Part shown: one piece after another, positions 1 to 7,445 of the stretch
How the letters are laid out: every line of letters starts with the position of its first letter
Position numbering within the stretch: the stretch's first letter is position 1
Source of the DNA: an uncultured Clostridia bacterium
GTDB lineage: Bacteria; Bacillota; Clostridia; Oscillospirales; Acutalibacteraceae
NCBI GenBank assembly: GCA_945875045.1
Contig: CAMCIX010000052.1
Location: 1-8,358 of the forward strand
Length of the DNA: 8,358 nucleotides
Direction of reading: 5' to 3'
Notes under the pieces: model-generated
Told to the model about the DNA's origin: nothing
Seen by the model: the letters and a program-made list of their open reading frames with translations, nothing else
The model's database searches: none
Made by a program: the position numbers and the translations under genes

Positions 1-50
1 GATCTACACACTTCATATCGTCGGCAGCGTCAGATGTGTATAAGAGACAG
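1..50 (+). other. Illumina Nextera adapter (library artefact, not genomic)
   Basis: Bases 1-9 (GATCTACAC) are the end of the Illumina P5 primer, 10-17 (ACTTCATA) sit where the 8-nt i5 index belongs, 18-31 (TCGTCGGCAGCGTC) are the Nextera read-1 adapter and 32-50 (AGATGTGTATAAGAGACAG) are the Tn5 mosaic end. The order, lengths and spacing match a Nextera i5 library end exactly, so this stretch is untrimmed adapter. Genomic DNA begins at base 51. Any ORF, start or motif in bases 1-50 should be ignored. Confidence 0.98.
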
Positions 51-467
51 GTCATGGACAATAACGGGGAGACGTAGCCTGTTCGCAAGCAGTAACTGCT
101 CCTCAAAAAGGGCTTTTTGCTCCTCCTTATTATCGGAGACCCAGTAGTAATCAAGCCCGATTTCGCCTATCGCAACGCATTTTTTATGCTTCGCAAGCCC
201 CTCAATTTCTAAAACCGTACCGCCGCCGATATTTTCGGGATGAACGCCTACTGCGGCGTAAATGTAAGGATATTTTTCGGCAAAGGCGAGGGCTTTTTTT
301 GAAGACTCGGTATCGCACCCGCAGTTGATTATTCCGCAAACGCCGTGTTGTGGCAGGTTTTCTAAAAGACTGTCCCTGATTTCCTCAAATTTTTTGTCGT
401 CGTAATGGGCGTGGCTGTCGAAAATAAGCGGTTCTTTAAGCGGATATTCCTCTAAATAATCTATCAT
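51..467 (-). CDS. tatD: TatD-family metal-dependent DNase, 5' part only (truncated by contig end)
   Basis: This is the N-terminal 139 residues of a TatD-type hydrolase, a TIM-barrel metalloenzyme of the amidohydrolase superfamily with DNase activity (family knowledge); full-length members have about 255-265 residues. Visible metal-site elements are the HxH motif in FDSHAHYDD (His19, His21), GVHP (His76), GEIGLDYYW (Glu102) and VIVHD (His138). The start ATG at 467-465 overlaps the metG TGA as ATGA, and no strong Shine-Dalgarno precedes it, so translation is probably coupled to metG. metG followed by tatD is a familiar order in Firmicutes (metS-yabD in Bacillus subtilis). The frame stays open into the adapter and adds a false tail, LSLIHI, which is the well-known translation of the Nextera mosaic end. 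The true C-terminal half lies off the contig. Confidence 0.93.
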
Positions 468-2365
468 CTTATTTTACTGCCCGCAGGTACGTTGTCGATA
501 AACAGCACCTTAACGTCGTCATCTGCACAGTCGGCGGCTAAAATCATACCGTTTGATTCCACTCCGCAAAGCTTTGCGGGCTTTAGGTTTGCAACAACAA
601 TTACCGTGTGACCGATTAGGTCTTCGGGTTTATACCATTTAGCAATGCCCGAGGCTACGGTTCTGGGCGTTCCGCTCCCGTCGTCAAGGGTTAATTTTAA
701 AAGCTTTTTGGCCTTCGGTATCGGCTCGCAGGCGGTGATTTTAGCCGCCTTAAGCTCAACCTTTGCAAAATCCTCTATACCGATTTGTGCAATACCCTCA
801 ATTTTTTCAGGCTCTGCTTTTGCCTCCTGCTCGGCGGCAATTTCGGCAAGCACCTTTTCCATATCCAAACGGGGGAAGAGGTTAGCACTTTCCTCGGGTG
901 TGTAGCTGTCTGCCGCACGCAACTCTAAAGAGGTAGTATTACCCACAATGTTTTGAGCGGTTTCCGGCATAATGGGACGAAGTAACACACCGATAATTTT
1001 GATAAGGTCTAAAAGATTGTAAAGCACATCGTTAAGACGGTCTTTTTGTGCTTCGTCCTTTGCAAGCGCCCAAGGCATTGTCTCGTCAATATACTTGTTG
1101 CTACGCTTAGCTAAGTCCAAAACAGCGGCGCAGGCGTCGGCATTACGGTAATCATCCATACACTTGTGATATTTTTGGGTACAGGCTTCAGCATAGGCGA
1201 AAAGCTCTTTATCTAAAGCCTCCGTAATTTCGTGTTTTAAGGCAGTACCGCCGAAATACTTTTTGGTCATAGCCACGGTGCGGCTTACAAGGTTGCCTAT
1301 AGTATTTGCAAGGTCGGCGTTAAAGACGTTAATAAAGCTTTCATAAGTAAAGGTTCCGTCATTACCGAAGGGCATTTGAGAAAGAAGATAGTAACGAACC
1401 GCGTCGGCACCGAAGCGTTTTGCTAACTCGTCGGCATAAACCACATTGCCCTTGGATTTTGACATTTTATCCTCACCCACAAGCACCCAAGGATGCCCCA
1501 AAACCTGCTTAGGCAGGGGAAGACCCAAAGCCATTAAAATGATAGGCCAATAAATGGTGTGGAAACGGACAATATCCTTGCCTATAACGTGCAGGTCGGC
1601 GGGCCAAAGCTCGCTGAACTTATCGGTACTGCCGTCGGGATTATAGCCGATACCCGTAATATAGTTGGAAAGGGCGTCAATCCAAACATAAATAACGTGC
1701 TTATCGTCAAACTCAACCGGAACGCCCCATTTAAAGGAGGAACGGGAAACACAAAGGTCTTGAAGTCCCGGCTTTAAGAAATTATTTATCATTTCGTTTT
1801 TGCGGGATTCGGGCTTAATAAAATCGGGGTTTTCCTCAAAATACTTTAATAATCTGTCCTGATATTTGCTGAGCCTTAAGAAGTAAGCCTCCTCCTTGGA
1901 GTCAATAACCTCTCTGCCGCAGTCGGGACATTTACCGTCTACCAACTGGGATTCGGTATAAAATGACTCGCAGGGAACACAGTATTTACCCTCATAGGTG
2001 CTTTTGTAAATATCCCCCTGTTCGTAAAGCTTGGTGAAAATTCTCTGCACCGCCTTTTCGTGGTCGGCGTCGGTAGTACGGATGAATTTATCGTAGGAAG
2101 TATTAAGGCTGTCCCAAACGGCTTTAATGTTTGCGGCGGCATTATCCACATACTCTTTAGGAGTAATACCCTGCGCCTTGGCTTTTTCCTCTATTTTTTG
2201 ACCGTGCTCGTCGGAGCCTGTCATCAGGTAGACCTCATAACCCATTTGTTTTTTATAGCGGGCTATCATATCGGCGAGAACTATATCGTAGGCGTTGCCG
2301 ATATGCGGCTTGCTTGAAGCGTAGGCAATAGCGGTGGTAATGTAAAACTTTTTATTTTCTGACAT
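464..2365 (-). CDS. metG: Methionyl-tRNA synthetase with C-terminal tRNA-binding domain
   Basis: Class I aminoacyl-tRNA synthetase that charges tRNA-Met with methionine, in the cytoplasm. The 633 residues are full length. HIGN at 21-24 and KMSKS at 300-304 are the two ATP-binding signatures. The zinc-binding connective peptide has CxxC pairs at Cys129/132 and Cys146/149. The active-site stretch near 226-240 (YVWIDALSNYITGIG) and 261-274 are typical. A helical anticodon-binding domain follows (about 345-480), then an acidic linker, then an OB-fold EMAP/Trbp111-like tRNA-binding domain (about 530-633, beginning IEDFAKVELKAAKI) that usually mediates dimerisation. The ATG at 2365-2363 is preceded by AAGGAGG five to seven bases upstream, and that site overlaps the TAA stop of the upstream membrane-protein gene. 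The TGA stop overlaps the tatD start. No T-box leader is possible here, because the gap to the upstream gene is only 12 nt, so expression should follow the operon. Confidence 0.98.
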   Translation of the reverse strand: MSENKKFYITTAIAYASSKPHIGNAYDIVLADMIARYKKQMGYEVYLMTGSDEHGQKIEEKAKAQGITPKEYVDNAAANIKAVWDSLNTSYDKFIRTTDADHEKAVQRIFTKLYEQGDIYKSTYEGKYCVPCESFYTESQLVDGKCPDCGREVIDSKEEAYFLRLSKYQDRLLKYFEENPDFIKPESRKNEMINNFLKPGLQDLCVSRSSFKWGVPVEFDDKHVIYVWIDALSNYITGIGYNPDGSTDKFSELWPADLHVIGKDIVRFHTIYWPIILMALGLPLPKQVLGHPWVLVGEDKMSKSKGNVVYADELAKRFGADAVRYYLLSQMPFGNDGTFTYESFINVFNADLANTIGNLVSRTVAMTKKYFGGTALKHEITEALDKELFAYAEACTQKYHKCMDDYRNADACAAVLDLAKRSNKYIDETMPWALAKDEAQKDRLNDVLYNLLDLIKIIGVLLRPIMPETAQNIVGNTTSLELRAADSYTPEESANLFPRLDMEKVLAEIAAEQEAKAEPEKIEGIAQIGIEDFAKVELKAAKITACEPIPKAKKLLKLTLDDGSGTPRTVASGIAKWYKPEDLIGHTVIVVANLKPAKLCGVESNGMILAADCADDDVKVLFIDNVPAGSKIR

Positions 2366-2370
2366 ATTTG

Positions 2371-2379
2371 TTCCTCCTT
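2371..2379 (-). promoter_or_regulatory. Ribosome binding site of metG, overlapping the upstream stop codon
   Basis: Read on the minus strand, AAGGAGGAA ends five bases before the metG ATG and begins inside the TAA stop codon (2380-2378) of the upstream membrane-protein gene. It fixes the metG start and indicates tight coupling of the two genes. Confidence 0.85.
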
Positions 2380-5029
2380 ATGGCTTTTGAGTTAAATATA
2401 AAATGTAGGAAACGGCGGTGGAAATCAGGCTGTAAAGCAGTACCGAGGCTCCGCTCATAAGCGAGCCCGAGCCGTCAAAGGACATATAGGCGAACAGCAC
2501 CGCGCCCAAAACCGATAAAATCACATAAAGAACGGTAAGCGTTAGGTTTGATTTTTTGATTTTTCCCGCGTTGCCGATAATCGCCGCAAGCCCCATCGGG
2601 TTTCCTTTATATGCGGCGGGGGCAAAACAGCTTTCGTTAGGGGTGACCGCGTTTTTATACATATGACAGCCGGCGGCGCTCATAACCTTTACCGAATCCT
2701 CGTAAAGTCCGAAATAATCGCATATCATTTCCTCGGTCATATTAGGATCCGAGCTGTTTATAAGCATTGTAACCCCGAGAGCCGAAACACGCCGCAGCTC
2801 CCGCGCAATGTCGGGTCGTACCGTATAGCGCACGGTAATGAGGGCGCACGCCTTATTCTCGGTCGCAACATAGACGGGGAAGAGCCCTTTACGTAGTATT
2901 TTGCGGTCAACCTCCACGCTCGGAACCTCTATTCCGTGCGCCTCCATTAATGTGCGGTTGCCGATAAAGAGGAGCTTGTTGTCAACCCAGCCCGAAATAC
3001 CCATCTTGTCCTCGTATTTTACCGTGTCCGAATCGGGTAAAACCACATTTCCGCCCGTTCCCGCTATTTTTTTGAAGATGGGGGAAAGTGGGCTTGAAAG
3101 CGCATCGGTAAGGGAGGCGGCGCGGATTATCGTGTCGTCAATGCTGTTGTCGGACAAAAGCTTCATCTGATGCAGATGGACTGTACCCGAGGGGAAAAGC
3201 TCGTCGGCGTTCAAGACCGCGGCGTTTGCGTTCTCGATTTTTTCCGCACCCGTTTTTCCCGCAATCATAGCGCCCATTTTACCAAGCCGCTTAGCCGAGG
3301 AATAAAGCGGCAGACTGTCGAGCATAAATATTACGGGCAGGGCGGCAAAGCATTGAATAGCCGCCGCGCTGTAAAGGCCGTATACAATTCCGTCAAAGTA
3401 GGAAGTGCAGGCAAAGCCGACAATAATTGAAAGCAGAATTGAAATTACCGTGATAAAGGGCAGCTTTCCCGCTAAGAATATACGGAAGGTTGAGTGCTTC
3501 ATATAGCCGTCTATGTGCTTTGTCCTCTGCGGGGCGGCGGCAAGCACGTCGCCGTCAATAGCGTTTTTCGCCATTGCAAAGGTGACCGCCTGATCGCTTA
3601 TAAGCTTGACCGCGCGCTTAGGCGAGGGGGAGGCAATCTGCCTAAAGCCTTCAAGCATATAGGCGGCGGTAAAAAATGAGCAGAGCGCGCGAACGGCAAG
3701 GATAGCCGCGCCGAGGATTATTAAATCCAGGGCAATTTCGTTCTTGAAAACAGCGGTTACGCCGTATGCAAGCACCGAAAGCGAGGCTGTCACCGCGCAA
3801 ATATCGGGTCTCGAACGGCGGGAAAGTATTTTCGGCAGGCTCCCGAACATATCCGCGTTGATAAGGGTTATTATGCCCAAAACCGCCGTGCATATTATAT
3901 TTGCCGTTTTGGTGTATGCGAGCAGTATTCCCGACATAAAGGGAAGCCTTGCGGCGGCGAGCAATAAAAGCAGGATAACCGACAGTACCGCTTTTAAAAA
4001 GGCGGAACGCTTTTTGAGCGAAAGCTCCCTTAAAAAACGCTTGGCGTCCTTTTCGTCGGAAAATTCCTTTTCGGGTATGTATTCCTCAAACTCGGTTTGC
4101 TCAAGCTGTACCTCGCTTTCCGTTTCGTCCGAAGCCGTATCGGGAAGGCTTGTAAGCTCGCCCGTTAAATCTATCGACCTTGTTTGCGAGCTTACGCTTA
4201 TCCTTGAAATATTGTTTTCGTCCGACACAGGGGTGAATTTTATGGTTGCCGTGCTGTGGGGGTCGGGCTCTTTTGCTTTGGCGGAGGGTACAGAGCTGTC
4301 GATATCCGAAATAATGCTTGATACGTTTGTCTGCACCTGACTGATTCTTGCAGAGGAGGAAATAAGATCCTCAAAAACATCGCGCTCGGGCGCTGTCTTC
4401 GCGGCAGGCTTAAATTCGCGCTCAGGCTTTTTCGTTTCGCTGTGTCTCCCGAGGTCGTCAAAGGCTATGTCGTATTTCTGTGAAAGCCGGTCAAGCGCTT
4501 TTTGGCTCTCGTTGTTTAAAATTTCCGCCACGCTTTCAAGCTTATATGTGGGGGCAGACTTCATTGCGGAGTCGCTACCCTCGCCGTCCAAAATAAAGGG
4601 GCGGCATTTTTCAAGCAAGGTTTGTTCGTTCGTGTTTTTTTCAGGCTCGGTCGTTTTTGTATCAGCAGTCGCCTCGGGCTTTTTCTCGGCTTTTGCCCTG
4701 TTATAAATTTCCGTAAAGGCGTTAAGGTCGAAATCGTCGGTTTCGGTTTCGTTCGATACGTCCGAGCTTTGCGGCGGCTCGGGCTCAAGCATAGGAGTTT
4801 CCTTTTTGGGCTCGTTTTCGGGATTTAACATTCGCTTTTTAAGGGAATCAAGCGCGCTTGCGGACGGGGTGACATCTTGCTCGGTGTTTGTCGAAAAGCC
4901 TGAAACCTCCTCGGGTGTAAGGGCGTTTGAATTGTAATTGTGCGCGGCGTATTCGGCAAATAAATCCTCATCGTCGTCGCTTAAAAGCGAAAACAGCTCT
5001 TCATTTTCTTTTTTTGAAAAAAAGCTCAT
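2378..5029 (-). CDS. P-type ATPase-like integral membrane pseudoenzyme with long acidic N-terminal region
   Basis: No characterised gene name is recognised. The 883-residue protein has three parts. Residues 1-342 are hydrophilic, rich in Glu, Asp, Ser, Thr, Pro and Lys, and probably largely disordered, with a possible helical stretch at about 162-188. Residues about 343-572 hold six predicted membrane segments (343-361, 372-391, 408-428, 432-456, 521-541, 545-572). Residues 573-883 are a cytoplasmic region followed by two more segments (828-850, 857-879). The layout follows a P1B-type metal ATPase: ALPV at 563-566 sits where CPC would be, and KMGAMIAGKTGAEKIE leads into the phosphorylation site. 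There NADELFPSG (607-615) replaces DKTGTxTxG, so the phosphorylated Asp is Asn607. GNRTLMEAHGI (690-700) and TVRP (736-739) match the nucleotide- and phosphorylation-domain framework, but TGD is NSSD (758-761), GDGxND is absent and the actuator loop (457-520) is short without TGE. Transport or ATPase activity is therefore unlikely; a scaffold or sensing role is only a guess. Start: AGGAGGA four bases before the ATG, which overlaps the rlmB stop as ATGA. Confidence 0.85.
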   Translation of the reverse strand: MSFFSKKENEELFSLLSDDDEDLFAEYAAHNYNSNALTPEEVSGFSTNTEQDVTPSASALDSLKKRMLNPENEPKKETPMLEPEPPQSSDVSNETETDDFDLNAFTEIYNRAKAEKKPEATADTKTTEPEKNTNEQTLLEKCRPFILDGEGSDSAMKSAPTYKLESVAEILNNESQKALDRLSQKYDIAFDDLGRHSETKKPEREFKPAAKTAPERDVFEDLISSSARISQVQTNVSSIISDIDSSVPSAKAKEPDPHSTATIKFTPVSDENNISRISVSSQTRSIDLTGELTSLPDTASDETESEVQLEQTEFEEYIPEKEFSDEKDAKRFLRELSLKKRSAFLKAVLSVILLLLLAAARLPFMSGILLAYTKTANIICTAVLGIITLINADMFGSLPKILSRRSRPDICAVTASLSVLAYGVTAVFKNEIALDLIILGAAILAVRALCSFFTAAYMLEGFRQIASPSPKRAVKLISDQAVTFAMAKNAIDGDVLAAAPQRTKHIDGYMKHSTFRIFLAGKLPFITVISILLSIIVGFACTSYFDGIVYGLYSAAAIQCFAALPVIFMLDSLPLYSSAKRLGKMGAMIAGKTGAEKIENANAAVLNADELFPSGTVHLHQMKLLSDNSIDDTIIRAASLTDALSSPLSPIFKKIAGTGGNVVLPDSDTVKYEDKMGISGWVDNKLLFIGNRTLMEAHGIEVPSVEVDRKILRKGLFPVYVATENKACALITVRYTVRPDIARELRRVSALGVTMLINSSDPNMTEEMICDYFGLYEDSVKVMSAAGCHMYKNAVTPNESCFAPAAYKGNPMGLAAIIGNAGKIKKSNLTLTVLYVILSVLGAVLFAYMSFDGSGSLMSGASVLLYSLISTAVSYILYLTQKP

Positions 5030-5784
5030 AATTTCCTCCTCTTTCGCACAACCTCATACATCAGTACGCCCGCCGCCACCGAGGCGTTAAGGGAATTGAT
5101 TTTTCCGAACATAGGCAGGCTTATTACAGCGTCGCACTTTTTGGCGGTAAGTGTACCTATTCCGCTGCCCTCGTTGCCTATTACAAGGGCTAAGGGAATG
5201 TCAAAATCGGATTTTGTGTAGTCCCCGCCGTCCATATCCGCGCCGAAGACCCACACCCCGCGCTCTTTTAGCGAATCAATAGTATTTGCAATATTTGTAA
5301 CCCTCGCAACAGGCATATATTCAAGCGCGCCGCACGCCGCCTTTGCTACGGTCGCGTTAAGCGAGGCGCTCCTGCGCTTTGGTATTATTATTCCGTGCGC
5401 GCCGCAGATTTCGGCGGTTCTTATGATTGCACCCAAGTTGTGCGGGTCCTCGATTTCGTCGCATATTATAATAAACGGTTTTTCGTCCCTTTCCTCGGCG
5501 AGGGCGAAAATATCCTCAACCGTTGCGTATTCCTGCGAGGCGAACATAACCGCCACGCCCTGATGGTTAGCGCCGCCGCAGTAGTAATCAAGCTTTTGGG
5601 GGCTTACCTCCTTAATAAGCACGCCCTTTGCGCGGCATTTTGCGATTATAGCGGCGACCGAGCCGCCTGAAACACCGTGGGCTATAAGAAGTCGGTCGAT
5701 TTCGCGCCCCGAGCGCACCGCCTCGAGTACGGGATTTCTACCACATATTATATTTCCCGTGCGTTCTCTTTCATTATTCTCCAT
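5026..5784 (-). CDS. rlmB: 23S rRNA (guanosine-2'-O-)-methyltransferase of the RlmB/TrmH (SPOUT) family
   Basis: SAM-dependent ribose 2'-O-methyltransferase that in the best-known case modifies G2251 of 23S rRNA (family knowledge). The proposed protein has 252 residues, normal for RlmB. The N-terminal RNA-binding subdomain (GRNPVLEAVRSG, then GANHQGVAV) resembles an L30e fold. The catalytic SPOUT knot shows motif 1 DEIEDPHNLGAIIRTAE, motif 2 ALVIGNEGSGI and motif 3 ISLPMFGKINSLNASVAAG, with the motif-1 Asn and Arg and the motif-3 Ser-Leu-Asn present. The open frame extends upstream to an ATG at 5841, but that ATG lies above a TATAAT -10 box (5830-5825) and its extra 19 residues look unlike the family. 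The ATG at 5784, preceded by AAGGAA nine bases upstream, is preferred. It is the first gene of the operon. The family also contains tRNA-modifying TrmH/SpoU relatives, so the exact target is inferred. Confidence 0.93.
   Translation of the reverse strand: MENNERERTGNIICGRNPVLEAVRSGREIDRLLIAHGVSGGSVAAIIAKCRAKGVLIKEVSPQKLDYYCGGANHQGVAVMFASQEYATVEDIFALAEERDEKPFIIICDEIEDPHNLGAIIRTAEICGAHGIIIPKRRSASLNATVAKAACGALEYMPVARVTNIANTIDSLKERGVWVFGADMDGGDYTKSDFDIPLALVIGNEGSGIGTLTAKKCDAVISLPMFGKINSLNASVAAGVLMYEVVRKRRKL
5034..5040 (-). promoter_or_regulatory. Ribosome binding site of the P-type ATPase-like gene, inside the end of rlmB
   Basis: On the minus strand AGGAGGA lies within the last codons of rlmB, four bases before the ATG at 5029. 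Together with the ATGA overlap this supports the chosen start and translational coupling to rlmB. Confidence 0.8.
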
Positions 5785-5793
5785 ATTTTCAAA

Positions 5794-5799
5794 TTCCTT
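5794..5799 (-). promoter_or_regulatory. Ribosome binding site that decides the rlmB start
   Basis: AAGGAA on the minus strand lies nine bases before the ATG at 5784. It is weaker than the sites of its operon partners but is the only purine-rich site suitably placed, and it favours 5784 over the upstream ATG at 5841. Confidence 0.6.
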
Positions 5800-5824
5800 T
5801 TTAAACAGTATACTCCGAATATAG

Positions 5825-5833
5825 ATTATACCA
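5825..5833 (-). promoter_or_regulatory. Extended -10 sigma-A promoter of the rlmB operon
   Basis: The minus strand reads TGGTATAAT, a perfect TATAAT (5830-5825) with an upstream TGn extension (5833-5831). At 17 bp spacing the -35 position holds only TTTTAA, a weak match, as is common for extended -10 promoters. Transcription would begin near 5818, giving a leader of about 34 nt before the rlmB ATG. No other promoter was seen between the four operon genes. Confidence 0.7.
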
Positions 5834-5908
5834 CAAAGCATTTAAAATTAAAATAGGCAATTTTATTAATAAACCGAAAATATGCAGAAATAATATATGT
5901 AAAAGTAA

Positions 5909-7180
<1,272 letters not shown>

Positions 7181-7192
7181 GGTCCTATGCAT

Positions 7193-7227
7193 TTAGATAT
7201 TAGATTATAGATGTTAGATATTAGACC
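7193..7227 (+). repeat. Seven-nucleotide tandem repeat (TTAGATA type), five units
   Basis: Five consecutive heptamers: TTAGATA (7193-7199), TTAGATT (7200-7206), ATAGATG (7207-7213), TTAGATA (7214-7220) and TTAGACC (7221-7227). All share the core TAGA at the same register. The pattern begins 12 bases after the enolase stop codon. No function is evident. Confidence 0.8.
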
Positions 7228-7247
7228 CGGAAAACCTAAATTTGACA

Positions 7248-7274
7248 GCGTAGGGCGGGGGCTAATCGTCCCCG
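7248..7274 (+). repeat. GC-rich GCGTAGGG intergenic repeat, copy 1
   Basis: Begins GCGTAGGGCGGGGGC and ends CGTCCCCG, sharing both ends with copy 2 at 7297-7324. CGGGG and CCCCG can pair as a short stem. From memory, GTAGGG-type GC-rich intergenic repeats are common in Oscillospiraceae-like genomes; this was not checked. Confidence 0.65.
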
Positions 7275-7296
7275 AAATACAAACCACAATTACCCG

Positions 7297-7324
7297 GCGT
7301 AGGGACGGGCGTCCCCGACCGTCC
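7297..7324 (+). repeat. GC-rich GCGTAGGG intergenic repeat, copy 2, with palindrome
   Basis: GCGTAGGGACGGGCGTCCCC is followed by GACCGTCC. Two alternative stems exist: GGACGG (7303-7308) with CCGTCC (7319-7324), and GGGACG (7302-7307) with CGTCCC (7310-7315). It shares the GCGTAGGG head and CGTCCCCGA with copy 1, starting 49 bases downstream of it. A transcript of enolase reading through would form a stable hairpin here, but no T-tract follows, so a classical terminator is not supported. Confidence 0.65.
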
Positions 7325-7445
7325 GTAAAGTCGTTTATAAATGAAAAGAATTTAAAAATGATATTATTTGAAGGATAATTAAATGCCCTCTTGCCTAAAT
7401 GGCGGCGATAGCTTATAGAATCCCAAAACCGGGAAAAGAGCCTTT

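Larger units (their letters stand above)
7181..7445. other. Intergenic region without a convincing gene
   Basis: Between the enolase stop and the ABC fragment stop the sequence holds the heptamer repeat, two GC-rich repeats, an AT-rich stretch (about 7330-7382) and an 11-codon ORF at 7383-7418. Enolase and the ABC fragment converge here, yet no hairpin followed by a run of T was found on either strand. Confidence 0.7.

Noticed and set aside
3744..4340. 198-codon plus-strand open frame opposite the P-type ATPase-like gene
   Set aside because: It lies wholly antisense to a well-supported gene, has no ribosome binding site noted and its translation mirrors the low-complexity N-terminal coding region.
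2378..5029. The P-type ATPase-like gene as a decaying pseudogene
   Set aside because: The frame is continuous for 883 codons with a good ribosome binding site and overlaps its neighbours in operon fashion; only the catalytic motifs are lost, which fits a pseudoenzyme better than decay.
5785..5841. The ATG at 5841 as the rlmB start
   Set aside because: It lies upstream of the extended -10 box, has no ribosome binding site and adds 19 residues unlike the family.
7193..7324. CRISPR array
   Set aside because: The repeats are only seven bases long in tandem, or two imperfect palindromes, with no regular repeat-spacer structure and no cas genes.
7421..7434. TCCC-AAAACC-GGGA hairpin followed by CCTTTTTATTT as a terminator between eno and the ABC fragment
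   Set aside because: The stem is only four base pairs and the T-run begins nine bases after it, so it does not meet the usual terminator pattern.
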